Origin: Nostoc sp. 'Peltigera membranacea cyanobiont' 210A
Lineage (GTDB): Bacteria; Cyanobacteriota; Cyanobacteriia; Cyanobacteriales; Nostocaceae
Direction: 5' to 3'
Assembly (NCBI RefSeq): GCF_002246015.1
Contig: NZ_NOLJ01000004.1
Location: 415,833-479,832, forward strand
DNA: 64,000 nucleotides
The position numbers were made by a program, and so were the translations under genes. Below are positions 44,435-54,354 of this stretch, one piece after another. The notes below the pieces were generated by a model. That model did no database searches, was not told the DNA's origin, and was given only the letters and a program-made list of their open reading frames with translations. Numbering within the stretch: the first letter of the stretch is position 1; each line of letters opens with the position of its first letter.

Positions 44435-47128
44435 ATGAAACTAATTAAATATGAGTTCAAAAAATCTGAAGAAAAATACTCCCGCTTTTTCTCCCTTTCT
44501 CTAGATTTATTGTGTATTGCTAACTTTGATGGTTATTTTAAGTATTTAAATCCGGTATGGACAAAAATACTAGGTTGGTCAATTCAGGAACTTGTTGCTC
44601 AACCCTTTATCGAATTTGTTCATCCTGAAGACCGTGAATCCACTATTGTTGCAGCTCAAAAAATCGCACAATCTGTAGATGCAGTCAGCTTTGAAAACCG
44701 CTATCTTTGTCAGGATGGTTCTTACAAATGGTTGTCATGGAATGCGACTGGTTTCAGTGAAGAAAATTTGATTTATGCAGTAGCTCGTGATATAACTCTT
44801 AATAAAGAAAATGAGATAGCGCTACAAAAATCTATCAAAGAATTAGAAGCTTTTAGATTTGCTTTAAATGCCCATTCACTGGTAGCTATTACTGATAGAA
44901 CTGGAAGAATCACCTATGTCAATGAACAATTTTGTGAAGTTTCTAAATATTCTTCAGAAGAACTTCTAGGGCAAGATCATCGGATTATAAATTCTGGATA
45001 CCACACAAAAGAATTTTTTGCAAACTTATGGAAAACTATTGCCCAAGGGAAAATCTGGAAAGGAGAAATTCAAAATAAAGCTAAGGATGGCACTTTTTAT
45101 TGGGTGGATACTTTGATCGCTCCAATGTTGGGACAAGATGGAAAGCCTTATCAATATGTATCGATTCGCACAGATATTACACAGCGTAAGCTTTCAGAGT
45201 TAGCTTTATTGGAGCGATCGCGCTTGTCAGTTTTGAGTGCAGAAGTCAGTTTAGCCTTATCTCAAAGTGGCACACTTCCAGAAATTTTGCAAAATTGTAC
45301 AAATACTATTTCCCAATACCTTGATATAGGCTTTGTTTGTATCTGGACTTTTGAACGGCAGACAAACCAGCTACAATTGCAAGCTGGCGTTCATTGCACA
45401 GATATTACTTGTAGTGCTTTGAGTGATACCCAAGATTTCCCAGAACATATCGCTTTAGTCAATAATATTATTGGCTTAATGATTCAAAACCATCAAGCTA
45501 TTTTTAACCAAGAACTATCAATTAATCATTCAGAAAAACTTGTAAATTCTACATTTTCAATTTCTCGATTTTCTGCTTATCCCCTAATAGTAGAGCAACA
45601 AATAATCGGTATAATGGCTTTATTTAGCAAGCAATTATTTACCGAACCAACTCATAACCTATTAAATTGGATTGCTAATAATATTGCTGTAGCTATTGAC
45701 CGAATCTGGGCGCGAGAAGAACTCCTCAGTCGTCGGGAAGCCTTGTTACTGCGTCTAGCTAGTCAAATCCGCAGTTCTCTTGACCTAGATATGATCCTAG
45801 AAACTGCTGTGAACGAAATTCGCAGCTTATTACAAATTGACCGTTGCTACTTTCTTTCTTATTTACCGCACCCATCCCAACCAAGCCTGACTATTACCTA
45901 TGAAGCGCGAAACCCTAACTTGGCAAGTATGTTAGGCAGTATTCCACTGCAAAAAAGCACTTTTTTGACTCAAAACCTTCTCTCTCAAGAGCTAATTTGT
46001 ATAGAAAATATTAATAATAAATCACAACTTGATTATGATATGCAAGAACTTTTAACTGAGTTTGGGATCACATCTCAACTAATGCTACCAGTTAAAAGCA
46101 ATTCTGGAGAGATTGGAGCAATTGTGTGCAGTCATTGTAGTGGCGATCGCATTTGGACTAACAGTGAAATTAACCTGTTACAAGCTGTTTGCGATCAACT
46201 AGCGATCGCTATCGACCATGCACAACTTTATATCCAAAGTCGCACTGCTACTTTAGAAGCTCAAACTCAAGCTGAAAAACTCACCGAAACCTTGCATAAA
46301 TTGCAACAAACTCAATCTCAATTGATCCAAAATGAAAAAATGTCTAGCTTAGGACAATTAGTTGCTGGTGTTGCCCATGAAATAAACAATCCAGTTAGTT
46401 TTATTCATGGTAACTTAACCTATGCTAACGAATACTTTCAAGAGATGTTAACTCTCTTGCACCTTTATCAGCAACATTATCCCCAACCGGAAGTAGAAAT
46501 TGAAAATTTTGCTGCAACAATTGATTTAGAATTCATTACTAATGATCTTTCTAAGCTCCTATCCTCGATGAATATGGGTACTAATCGTATTCGGGAAATT
46601 GTTTTGGGATTGCGAAATTTTTCTCGTCATGATGAAGCAGAAAAAAAACCAGTTGACATTCATGAAGGAATTGAAAATACGTTATTAATTTTGCATCATC
46701 GCTGGAAAAATAATGGAATTGGCTTAAATATATCTATAGTTAAACAATATGGTAATTTGCCTTTAATCGATTGCTATCCTGGGCAGCTTAATCAAGTATT
46801 TATGAATATTTTAACTAATGCTATCGATGCTTTAGAAGAGTCAATGGTCAGCATAAAGACAAATCATAAACCGCAAATTACAATTTTTACTGAAATTTTA
46901 GACAGTAAATTTGTTGTTATTAGAATTACCGACAACGGATTAGGAATGGCAGAAGACGTTAGAAAGCGGTTATTCGATCCATTTTTCACCACGAAACAGG
47001 TCGGTAAGGGAACAGGTCTAGGACTGTCAATTAGCTACCAAATTATAGTAGAAAAACATGGTGGAATTTTGAATTGTCTATCAGAACCAGGGAAAGGTAC
47101 AGAATTCTGGATTCAAATTCCAATTTAA
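44435..47128 (+). CDS. PAS/GAF sensor histidine kinase
   Basis: An 897-aa signalling kinase. Order: PAS 1 (~14-125, FSLSLDLLCIANFDGYFKYL), PAS 2 (~140-250, FALNAHSLVAITDRTGRI, then the PAC stretch), GAF 1 (~270-420), GAF 2 (~435-600, SLDLDMILETAVNEIRSLL), a coiled-coil linker, HisKA with LVAGVAHEINNPVSF (phospho-acceptor His648), and HATPase_c (NQVFMNILTNAIDALEE, DNGLGMAEDVRKRLFDPFF, GKGTGLGLSI). No transmembrane helix, so it is cytosolic. No response regulator is adjacent; the FHA protein starts 18 bp later and may be co-transcribed. Confidence 0.95.
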   Translation: MKLIKYEFKKSEEKYSRFFSLSLDLLCIANFDGYFKYLNPVWTKILGWSIQELVAQPFIEFVHPEDRESTIVAAQKIAQSVDAVSFENRYLCQDGSYKWLSWNATGFSEENLIYAVARDITLNKENEIALQKSIKELEAFRFALNAHSLVAITDRTGRITYVNEQFCEVSKYSSEELLGQDHRIINSGYHTKEFFANLWKTIAQGKIWKGEIQNKAKDGTFYWVDTLIAPMLGQDGKPYQYVSIRTDITQRKLSELALLERSRLSVLSAEVSLALSQSGTLPEILQNCTNTISQYLDIGFVCIWTFERQTNQLQLQAGVHCTDITCSALSDTQDFPEHIALVNNIIGLMIQNHQAIFNQELSINHSEKLVNSTFSISRFSAYPLIVEQQIIGIMALFSKQLFTEPTHNLLNWIANNIAVAIDRIWAREELLSRREALLLRLASQIRSSLDLDMILETAVNEIRSLLQIDRCYFLSYLPHPSQPSLTITYEARNPNLASMLGSIPLQKSTFLTQNLLSQELICIENINNKSQLDYDMQELLTEFGITSQLMLPVKSNSGEIGAIVCSHCSGDRIWTNSEINLLQAVCDQLAIAIDHAQLYIQSRTATLEAQTQAEKLTETLHKLQQTQSQLIQNEKMSSLGQLVAGVAHEINNPVSFIHGNLTYANEYFQEMLTLLHLYQQHYPQPEVEIENFAATIDLEFITNDLSKLLSSMNMGTNRIREIVLGLRNFSRHDEAEKKPVDIHEGIENTLLILHHRWKNNGIGLNISIVKQYGNLPLIDCYPGQLNQVFMNILTNAIDALEESMVSIKTNHKPQITIFTEILDSKFVVIRITDNGLGMAEDVRKRLFDPFFTTKQVGKGTGLGLSISYQIIVEKHGGILNCLSEPGKGTEFWIQIPI

Positions 47129-47146
47129 AAATACTCTACGTTTAAA

Positions 47147-47899
47147 ATGAGTTTAGAACTTTTTCATGTCCAAACCAACACTGCTTTTGAGTTACTACCA
47201 AATACTGCGGTGTTTCATATCGGTAAACCCAATGACCAAATTCCGCCGGATATTGATGTTTCCAACTTGCCAGATGCAGATGTAGTGTCTCGCATCCATG
47301 CACAGATTAAAATCTACAAAAATAATTACTTTATTGAAGATTTAGAAAGTTCTAATGGGATATTTGTCAACAACATTAAATTAGAACCTAGAACACCCTA
47401 CCAAATCAATTTAGGAGATAAAATAGACCTTGGTCAAGGAGAAAAAGTCACGTTTATATTTCAAGATCAGATACAACATCAACAAAATCTTCTTCCTTTT
47501 GCAAGTTCTACAAAAATGCAGGCTCAAATTGCTGTTAACAATAGACAACCTCCAGTGAAGAAGACAAGCAAGTATATAGGCTTGGCTTTGATGATTGCAG
47601 GGATCATCATTTTAACTGCAAATATTCGTGTTGGTATATTTTTTGGTATTCCTGGTTTATTACTATGTATTTCCGGTATTTTCATCCTTTGCCAGCAGCG
47701 AATCAACCCTAACTTCGGATGGATTTTGATAGCGCTAGGAATTGTAGTCATAGCTTTTACTGGTAATGTATTTGCGTCAGTTAATCTTTTAGTTGTTGTG
47801 GCATCATCTGTGTTATTTTTCGCAGGATATCAACTTTTGAATACTGGAAAAATCTTAAATTATGATTTGCGATCGCTCCAGGAATTCATTAAAAAATAG
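47147..47899 (+). CDS. FHA-domain membrane protein
   Basis: A 250-aa protein. The N-terminal forkhead-associated domain (~15-105; VSRIHAQIKIYKNNYFIEDL, SSNGIFVNN, LGDKIDLGQGE) binds phosphothreonine. Four hydrophobic helices follow (~145-235; IGLALMIAGIIILTANIRVG, FFGIPGLLLCISGIFILC, FGWILIALGIVVIAFTG, LLVVVASSVLFFAGYQLL). It likely ties a membrane site to Ser/Thr kinase signalling; it is 18 bp after the histidine kinase. Confidence 0.9.
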   Translation: MSLELFHVQTNTAFELLPNTAVFHIGKPNDQIPPDIDVSNLPDADVVSRIHAQIKIYKNNYFIEDLESSNGIFVNNIKLEPRTPYQINLGDKIDLGQGEKVTFIFQDQIQHQQNLLPFASSTKMQAQIAVNNRQPPVKKTSKYIGLALMIAGIIILTANIRVGIFFGIPGLLLCISGIFILCQQRINPNFGWILIALGIVVIAFTGNVFASVNLLVVVASSVLFFAGYQLLNTGKILNYDLRSLQEFIKK

Positions 47900-47928
47900 C
47901 TTATTTTAAATAATTCCAAATTATCTTT

Positions 47929-50103
47929 TTATTCTCTCCACATTGCCACTTTCTGTTTCAGTTCCGTCATATCCAAATAATCGTTAGCAAAAGCTTTCCA
48001 TAAAAGTGGATGAGGAATAAAACCATCATATTTTTGAAGTTCTGGTGCTTCTGAAGCACTGACTAAATCTTCTGAAGTAATTCTTTGTTCACATAATGAA
48101 GTAATTTCACGATAAAGATATTTAAATTTTTCCTTGCCTAATTTAATTGTCAAATAATAGGGATTTACTCCACCAATACTTGTAATTTCCAACGATTCCC
48201 GACAGTATGAGTTGAGTAATCTTTCTAAGGTGCGATAAGCAACCGTACCCATCCAAGGAAAAATACAGCATTTACCTTTTTCTAATTGCAAAATATTCTG
48301 CTTATCTAATCCAACTTGCTGCGCCAATTGCCGAACTTGACGTAACCGTTGCAAAGCATTTTTTTGTAAGAAACTATACTCGATATTATCAAATAAGATT
48401 TGCTGCATTCGTTGTAAAACTTTGGTATGAATAGTTCCACCACCACCACGCCAATAAATACTAGATTTACCCTCAGCTTGTTTAACAAAAATAACCTTCT
48501 TTTTAAAGTCAACTTCTACGACTTCCCAACTTCTGCCAGCTAAAGCAAATTGATTACCAACAGGAAGTGGCGTGACAATACTGCCAATTTCTGTTGTACC
48601 TTGCTTAACAATATATTCTTGCTGTTCGGCAAAGACAGCATAAAACTGAAATTTTCTCACTATCTTTTCTCCTGCCAACCCCAGGATTAATTTACCTTGT
48701 TCAGTATGCTGAATATGACCAATATCAATTAAATAGTGTAGTAATAGTTGTAAATCCTCTTTGGAAATCGCAGCAAAGGGCGGCAGGCTAAAAATTTGTT
48801 TAGCTAGGGCATTAGCTGAAATTTCTCCTCCTGCTGTTAAAATACTCATTGTTTGGTGATAAAGCAAACTCAAAGGATATTTAATTGCTCTAATTGGTTC
48901 AATCCATTGTTCCTCTAAATAAAGTTGAATTATTGCAATACACTGTAAAAGTTGCCAGGGGATTTGTTCTGGCAGAGAAGCTTCTAATAATGGCTTATCT
49001 TCAGCGCATACAAAGCGCATATCAGCAGCTTCACCTCTTCTACCACTGCGTCCCAAACGCTGTAAAAAGCTAGCTACAGACAAGGGCGATTCTAACTGAA
49101 TCACTCGCTCTAAATGACCGATATCTATTCCTAATTCTAGAGTCAAAGTAGCGGCAGTAACAGCTGGATTGTTAGGTTCACGCATCGCATTTTCAGCAGC
49201 TTGCCGCAAACTAGCAGATATACTCCCATGATGCACATGATATATATCTGGTAGTCCTTGTTTTGTCGCAATTTGCCGCAAAGATGCAATTACAGATTCG
49301 GTACGAGTGCGATTATTAGCAAATATCAGGCATTTGCGAGACTTGCTGAGGTTGAAAATATATTGTTCATCAGCTGTCGCCTGTGATTCATCTACTTCAT
49401 CAGTAATATAAAAATGTTCTACAGCTAGTTTTATTTGGCGTTTTATACCATCAATTTTTGGTGTAATTACTGGCTTATCTGTTCCCGATCGCAGCCAATT
49501 TTCAGCTATTGAGTAATCACCAAGAGTTGCTGATAAACCAATACGACGCGGTTGTTTTTGTGTCAACTTTGCTAAACGTTGTAATTGGCAAATAATTTGG
49601 CAACCGCGTTCTGAACCCATAAAGGCGTGAATTTCATCAATGATGACAAACCTTAAATCACCAAATAAGCGAGGTAGGTCTTGATTTTTATTAATTAACA
49701 AACTTTCTAGAGATTCTGGGGTAATTTGGAGAATGCCTTGCGGATTCTTTAAAAGCTTGTTTTTTCTAGTTTGCGAAACATCGCCGTGCCAGTGCCAAAC
49801 TGGAATATCTGCTTCTTTGAGTAAGTCGTTGAGACGCTCAAATTGATCGTTAATTAAAGCTTTGATTGGACTAATGTATAATGCGCCAATTGTGGCAGCA
49901 GGGTTTTCATGTAATAGAGTCAAAACTGGTAAAAAAGCTGCTTCTGTTTTACCCGCAGCAGTTGCAGCAGTAACTAGCAAGTGAGCATCAGTGTCAAATA
50001 TAACTTGACAAGCGGCAATTTGAACTGGTCGTAATTCAGTCCACTGGTGATGATAAATATATTCTTGGATGAAGGGTGCAAGTCGGTTAAAGGCATCGCT
50101 CAT
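47929..50103 (-). CDS. DEAD/DEAH-box helicase, Lhr-like
   Basis: From the ATG at 50103 (MSDAFNRLAPFIQEYIYHHQW) the protein is 724 aa. Motif I is VTAATAAGKTEAAFLPVL (Walker A variant), motif II IIDEIHAFMGSERG, motif III LSATLGD, then TLTLELGIDIGHLERVI and LQRLGRSGRRGEA. The C-terminal half resembles Lhr/DUF1998-type domains. It is a DNA/RNA-dependent ATPase of uncertain role. An in-frame upstream ATG at 50172 adds MIHDSRVLKYQGV, which looks less likely. Confidence 0.9.
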   Translation of the reverse strand: MSDAFNRLAPFIQEYIYHHQWTELRPVQIAACQVIFDTDAHLLVTAATAAGKTEAAFLPVLTLLHENPAATIGALYISPIKALINDQFERLNDLLKEADIPVWHWHGDVSQTRKNKLLKNPQGILQITPESLESLLINKNQDLPRLFGDLRFVIIDEIHAFMGSERGCQIICQLQRLAKLTQKQPRRIGLSATLGDYSIAENWLRSGTDKPVITPKIDGIKRQIKLAVEHFYITDEVDESQATADEQYIFNLSKSRKCLIFANNRTRTESVIASLRQIATKQGLPDIYHVHHGSISASLRQAAENAMREPNNPAVTAATLTLELGIDIGHLERVIQLESPLSVASFLQRLGRSGRRGEAADMRFVCAEDKPLLEASLPEQIPWQLLQCIAIIQLYLEEQWIEPIRAIKYPLSLLYHQTMSILTAGGEISANALAKQIFSLPPFAAISKEDLQLLLHYLIDIGHIQHTEQGKLILGLAGEKIVRKFQFYAVFAEQQEYIVKQGTTEIGSIVTPLPVGNQFALAGRSWEVVEVDFKKKVIFVKQAEGKSSIYWRGGGGTIHTKVLQRMQQILFDNIEYSFLQKNALQRLRQVRQLAQQVGLDKQNILQLEKGKCCIFPWMGTVAYRTLERLLNSYCRESLEITSIGGVNPYYLTIKLGKEKFKYLYREITSLCEQRITSEDLVSASEAPELQKYDGFIPHPLLWKAFANDYLDMTELKQKVAMWRE

Positions 50104-50313
50104 ATTTTTTATGGATAAAAGTGTTAGTAAAACTACTCCTTGGTATTTCAGAACCCTCGAATCATGGATCAACCACTTCCATGCTTGGAATTACCGATCG
50201 CTTTTAGCGATCGCTACCCTTAAATTTCTGCTATAGAGATTCAACGATAAGAGCATTGGTGGCAGAAATTCCACCTACTATGTCATATATGGAGATTGTT
50301 GCTTAATTATTTT

Positions 50314-50679
50314 ATGTCTATTCAAGTCTACGGAATTCCTAATTGCAGCACTTGCAAAAAAGCTTTGATGTGGCTCCAACACAACAACATTGACTATGAA
50401 TTTATCAACATCAAAGATACTCCGCCGACTCGTAAGATGATTCAAAACTGGGTAAAGTCTTTGGGTTTTGCTCCCATGCGAAACACCTCCGGTCAATCCT
50501 ACCGCGCTTTAGGAGATGAAAAGAAGATTTGGGCTGATGAACAGTGGGTTGATGCATTTACTCACGACGCGATGCTGCTCAAACGTCCACTTTTCGTCAA
50601 AGATGGAACAGCGGTGCTGGTTGGCTTTAGAAATGAGGGAATAGTTCGAGAAAAATTAGATAGTGTTAGCAACAGGTAA
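50314..50679 (+). CDS. Spx/ArsC-family thioredoxin-fold protein
   Basis: A 121-aa protein. MSIQVYGIPNCSTCKKALMW carries the Cys-x2-Cys redox motif, followed by NIKDTPPTRKMIQNW and LKRPLFVKDGTAVLVGF. This is the arsenate reductase/Spx/MgsR-like family (ArsC superfamily); similar proteins are unclassified reductases (YffB/YusI-type). No ars genes are adjacent, so arsenate reduction is not implied. ATG at 50314 is preferred to the TTG at 50296. Confidence 0.9.
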   Translation: MSIQVYGIPNCSTCKKALMWLQHNNIDYEFINIKDTPPTRKMIQNWVKSLGFAPMRNTSGQSYRALGDEKKIWADEQWVDAFTHDAMLLKRPLFVKDGTAVLVGFRNEGIVREKLDSVSNR

Positions 50680-50763
50680 TTAAGGATAGCTAGTATGACA
50701 GCAGAATAACACCCCTCAGTCAAACTGAAGTAGTAGGGGCAAGTATATAATGAGGCAAAAACC

Positions 50764-51201
50764 ATGAAGAAGTATAAGGAAATATTACGTGTCGTCCTTG
50801 CTATATCGATCATTGTGGTTGGAGTGACACACTTTGTTATTCCACTACCGTTTGTCAAAATTATGCCGCCGCAACTTCCTTATCCTTTAGGATTAGTTTA
50901 TCTCAGTGGCTTTTATGAAATTTTGGGTGGTATTGGGTTATTAGTTCCGCCTGTAAGTCAAGCTGCTGCTTGGGGACTTATTGCTCTTTTTATTGCGGTT
51001 TTCCCAGCCAATATCAATATGGCAGTTAATCACATTCAGCTAGAACATATACCAAACTCACCTTGGGTACACGTAGTTAGACTTCCCTTTCAAGCTGTTC
51101 TAATTGCTTGGGCTTGGTGGTACACGAAATCTTCAGTTGGGCAAAAACAAGCTTCTATCATTCCCAAGTCACTGATTCCTAAAGAACTAGAATCAAAATA
51201 A
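50764..51201 (+). CDS. DoxX-like membrane protein
   Basis: A 145-aa protein with four hydrophobic helices (ILRVVLAISIIVVGVTHFVI, GLVYLSGFYEILGGIGLLVP, AAAWGLIALFIAVFPANINM, VRLPFQAVLIAWAWWYT). The sequence fits the DoxX/DoxD family of small four-helix membrane proteins of unclear function. A basic tail follows. Followed after 23 bp by the DUF2808 gene, possibly one transcript. Confidence 0.8.
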   Translation: MKKYKEILRVVLAISIIVVGVTHFVIPLPFVKIMPPQLPYPLGLVYLSGFYEILGGIGLLVPPVSQAAAWGLIALFIAVFPANINMAVNHIQLEHIPNSPWVHVVRLPFQAVLIAWAWWYTKSSVGQKQASIIPKSLIPKELESK

Positions 51202-51224
51202 GTGCGTTTTTTTATATCTGAATC

Positions 51225-51812
51225 ATGCGCGTTGCAACTTTGTTTGGAATAACACTCTCATTAGCAATAGGCATTGGAGGAGTTACTGTGCCGGTGACTC
51301 AAGCTGTGCAGCTTAGAGATGGCCTAGTCTATTTTGTCCAACCGCCGAAACTTGTTGAAGCGACAACTACTTACAAAGATGTGAATGTTTGGGGCGGAAC
51401 TTACTATTTCACCATCAATGTGCCGGAGAATGCTGGAGAATCCCTTCAGAAGGTAACGATCGCACAAAAAGAGGGAGCAGAAAATATCCGCTACAATCTT
51501 GATGATACCCGTGCATTTGTCGGAACACGCGATGCCTGCGGCGGGCTATGCCTACGCAAAGAAACGCAACTGAAGCTAGGCTCAGTCACAAACGACCGCA
51601 AGACACGCACGGTTATCGTAAACTTTGACCCACCTGTGACTCCAGGACAGACAATTACCATCGCCCTGCGCCCTGTAAGTAATCCAAGCTTTTCTGGTGT
51701 TTACTTATTGGGTGTTACAGCATTCCCTGTGGGTGAGAAATCTCACGGTCAATTTCTTGGCTTTGGACGGTTTCAGTTTTACAGCAATAGAGGAAGTTGG
51801 TGGTTTCGATAG
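51225..51812 (+). CDS. DUF2808-type secreted protein
   Basis: A 195-aa protein. A signal peptide (MRVATLFGITLSLAIGIGG to TQAVQL) precedes a domain with YYFTINVPENAGESLQKVTI, GAENIRYNLDDTRAFVGT, TVIVNFDPPVTPGQTITIAL and GVYLLGVTAFPVG, characteristic of cyanobacterial DUF2808 proteins of the periplasm or surface. A short Cys-containing segment, RDACGGLCLRKE (~104-115), is encoded by a GC-rich dispersed repeat (GCCTGCGGCGGGCTATGCC) inserted in frame. Confidence 0.85.
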   Translation: MRVATLFGITLSLAIGIGGVTVPVTQAVQLRDGLVYFVQPPKLVEATTTYKDVNVWGGTYYFTINVPENAGESLQKVTIAQKEGAENIRYNLDDTRAFVGTRDACGGLCLRKETQLKLGSVTNDRKTRTVIVNFDPPVTPGQTITIALRPVSNPSFSGVYLLGVTAFPVGEKSHGQFLGFGRFQFYSNRGSWWFR

Positions 51813-51981
51813 AGGGAATGGGGAACTTGTACTGAGCGCAGTCGAAGTATGGGGAATGGGGAATATTTTCTACAAGTACGGCGTTGGGAATGGGTGTGGA
51901 AATATTTGTGAGATGTGTGGAGAAATTGAGTAGATGTAAATTAGCTGTTTTTTTACCCTGTTTAATTTACACCCAACTTTA

Positions 51982-52410
51982 TCAAGAAATTTCTCTTACT
52001 TGTCGCATTCGCTCAAAGTCGCTATCAGATGAAACAAGAGTCAATGAATGACGTAAAACTGTAGCAGCTATCCAGAGGTCATTTTCACTAATGCCTATGG
52101 TATTTAGTTTGGTTGTTTTACGTTTATTTTTTTCTTTTGGGCCGAATTGTTTGATAATTTCTGATTTAAAATCACCGTAGATTTCTGTTGTTTCTTTGTC
52201 TATCCCGTATAGGTTAATTCGTTTGAGAAATGCATTAATTTTTATTAAATTAGCAGCTTTTTGATGTGAGTTTTGTGCCATAAAGTGCAACTCACCAGCA
52301 ACAATAACACTGGTTGCTAATTGTACCTGATCAAGCGATCGCAAGTGATTTACAACGCTAGGCACACCTTCCATCAAGAAGGAACAGTGATTAGTATCTA
52401 ACAGATACAT
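51982..52410 (-). CDS. PIN-domain ribonuclease toxin, VapC family
   Basis: A 142-aa protein. Acidic catalytic residues are visible: MYLLDTNHCSF (Asp5), VAGELHFMAQ (Glu), ISENDLWIAATVLRHSLTLV (Asp) and SSDSDFERM (Asp). Such toxins cleave specific RNAs. It starts 2 bp after the stop of the antitoxin-like gene, the typical toxin-antitoxin order. It has a Lys-rich insertion (GPKEKNKRKTTKLN) before the third acidic box, seen in the VapC/FitB subgroup. Confidence 0.9.
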   Translation of the reverse strand: MYLLDTNHCSFLMEGVPSVVNHLRSLDQVQLATSVIVAGELHFMAQNSHQKAANLIKINAFLKRINLYGIDKETTEIYGDFKSEIIKQFGPKEKNKRKTTKLNTIGISENDLWIAATVLRHSLTLVSSDSDFERMRQVREIS

Positions 52411-52412
52411 AA

Positions 52413-52685
52413 TTAAAATTCTAGAGGCATCCGACTGTCATGAACTAGTTGCAAGCATTCTCTAATATCTGAACCTTCCCAACTGCCCACAAATTCTAAC
52501 AAATCTTCAGCAGTAGAACCTGTTAAGGTATGCTCTGTTGCAAGCATCTGAGCAGATTGGCTATCTGAAGATATGCTGTGTGTTTGATGTTTAGCTTGCA
52601 AAAATTGCACAAAATCTAAAATTTCCTGTAATAAGGGTTCAGGTAATTTTTCTAGTTCTTGATTAATTTGTTCCTTAGTAGTCAT
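52413..52685 (-). CDS. VapB-type antitoxin, DUF2281 family
   Basis: A 90-aa protein. MTTKEQINQELEKLPEPLLQ with EILDFVQFLQAK is the DUF2281 helix pair common to antitoxins in cyanobacteria. The C-terminal part (LTGSTAEDLLEFVGSWEGSDI) probably wraps the PIN toxin. It precedes vapC by 2 bp, and the pair would autorepress from the short promoter region 52690-52760. Confidence 0.85.
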   Translation of the reverse strand: MTTKEQINQELEKLPEPLLQEILDFVQFLQAKHQTHSISSDSQSAQMLATEHTLTGSTAEDLLEFVGSWEGSDIRECLQLVHDSRMPLEF

Positions 52686-52900
52686 TATTGGCCCTGTGTT
52701 TACAAGGTTGAAAAACTGGGTATTGATTTATATATTATCTAATGTTGAAATATTGATTTCGGCTTTTTGTGTTTGCCAAGCGTGCGCCTTAGTGCGTCGC
52801 CTATCTAAACAGTGCCAGGTAACGAAAAGCTAGAACCCGCAAGGCTTCGTGGAATATATCTTGTTCACAAAGTTTTACAAATCTCGAAAGCCTTTATAGA

Positions 52901-54310
52901 TTACAATTTACAAGTCTGGACGCGAGAGAAGAACAATTGGTAATTTCGTCTGTCGTAAATCCCGTAATCGTGAAATTCCGAATCATGTGGATGGAAGGTG
53001 CGTTTTCGTGTAGGTAGATGCCCCTCTGGGTAGTCTTGAAAGGAGAAGTATTCCTGTAAGCCCCGATCACGTTCCTCTAGCCACATTCCGTTTTTGCGCC
53101 AGCCTAAGCGATCGCCCAAAAGACACTCCGTTTCATAATCATACTTTAAAATATTGCCACCGCATTTTAGCCAAATGCGTTTTTGTACGCTAAAGCCAAA
53201 ATGACCTTTGCTGTATTTTACCCACAATTGGTCAATTGTGCGTAAGTCTGTGCAGGGAAAATTTTCAATGGATTCATAATTAAGCCAGCCTTGCTGTTCT
53301 CTTTTGGCTACCTTCAGCATGACTTTGGTGGTTTCTTGGTCTGCTGCTTTCCATTGACCCGCTTTGAGCAAATTTTCTAGATTTTGGTAATCTACCCCCA
53401 CATCTGAAGCTAATATCACTTCTGTTAAATTAGCTTGCGATAAGGAGAGTAAATTCAACCACTCTTCCATTGTCTGGGGCCGATCTTTTGCCTCTAATGC
53501 CATGCCTTGCAGAATCGCTTCATTCACAGCATCACTCAGACTAGGGACAAGTTGCTTTGGTGGTACTAATTCCTCTTGTTCATACTTACGGTTAAAAGAA
53601 TTGGTGGGGCGTTGTCCAGTAATGGCATAGTACAACGATCCAGCTAAACAGTAGATATCAACTGTTGGGTGACGGATTCCTTTGTGTATTAACTCATAAG
53701 GTGCGAATGCTTTGTTACCAAAAGACCTAGACAGGGTACTCGGTGAGGACATATCGCCGGCAATACCAAAATCTATCAACACGGCTTTGCCAGAGTTAGG
53801 AATCCCTGAATTAAAGTTGAGCATAATATTGTGAGGAGTGACATCAAGATGTAAAACTCCTTTTTTATGTACATCTACCAAGGCTAAACCCATTTGGCGG
53901 ATGTATTTTATAGCTTCAGTTTCGGGTAATTTCCCTTGGCGTTGCACGTATTCCCATAAACTCTCGCCTGCTATATATTGCATTTCTAAGCAGTAGCGAC
54001 CATCTTCTTGAAAAAAGTCAAATACTTGCACAATATGAGGATGTGACTCTGTACAACACATTGCCAGCATCTGTGCTTCTTTTTTGAAGCGTTCTACATA
54101 CTTGGGATAGTCTGGATCTCGTTGAACGCTGATGTTAGGGGTTTTGATCGCGACTCGGCGGTTTAGCTTGGTATGCATTGCTTGGTAGGTAAGCGCAAAA
54201 CCACCACCACCCAAGTATTTTTCTATTTTGTATTTGCCGTTGTATATTAGCTGTCCGTCTTGCCAGAACATACGCCCAGATTTATTAATGGCTAATGTTG
54301 ATTGTGACAC
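52901..54310 (-). CDS. Ser/Thr protein kinase fused to a GUN4-like domain
   Basis: A 469-aa protein. The kinase domain (~26-300) has a glycine loop (YLGGGGFALTY, 32-42), Lys56, HLDVTPHN (His154-Asp156, Asn161) and DFG (180-182), so it should be active. The last ~165 residues form a GUN4-type domain (NLLKAGQWKAADQETTKVML, FPCTDLRTIDQLWVKYS, GHFGFSVQKRIWLK). GUN4 proper binds porphyrins and stimulates Mg chelatase; fusions to kinases are known in cyanobacteria. The second kinase-like gene lies 350 bp upstream across a repeat array. Confidence 0.93.
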   Translation of the reverse strand: MSQSTLAINKSGRMFWQDGQLIYNGKYKIEKYLGGGGFALTYQAMHTKLNRRVAIKTPNISVQRDPDYPKYVERFKKEAQMLAMCCTESHPHIVQVFDFFQEDGRYCLEMQYIAGESLWEYVQRQGKLPETEAIKYIRQMGLALVDVHKKGVLHLDVTPHNIMLNFNSGIPNSGKAVLIDFGIAGDMSSPSTLSRSFGNKAFAPYELIHKGIRHPTVDIYCLAGSLYYAITGQRPTNSFNRKYEQEELVPPKQLVPSLSDAVNEAILQGMALEAKDRPQTMEEWLNLLSLSQANLTEVILASDVGVDYQNLENLLKAGQWKAADQETTKVMLKVAKREQQGWLNYESIENFPCTDLRTIDQLWVKYSKGHFGFSVQKRIWLKCGGNILKYDYETECLLGDRLGWRKNGMWLEERDRGLQEYFSFQDYPEGHLPTRKRTFHPHDSEFHDYGIYDRRNYQLFFSRVQTCKL

Positions 54311-54354
54311 GCTTTTTGTGAGTTATCGTGGTTGGCGTTGCTGAATAAGCTCAC

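Noticed and set aside
50314..50679. Arsenate reductase function for the Spx/ArsC-like protein
   Set aside because: No ars genes nearby, and the family also contains regulators and unassigned reductases.
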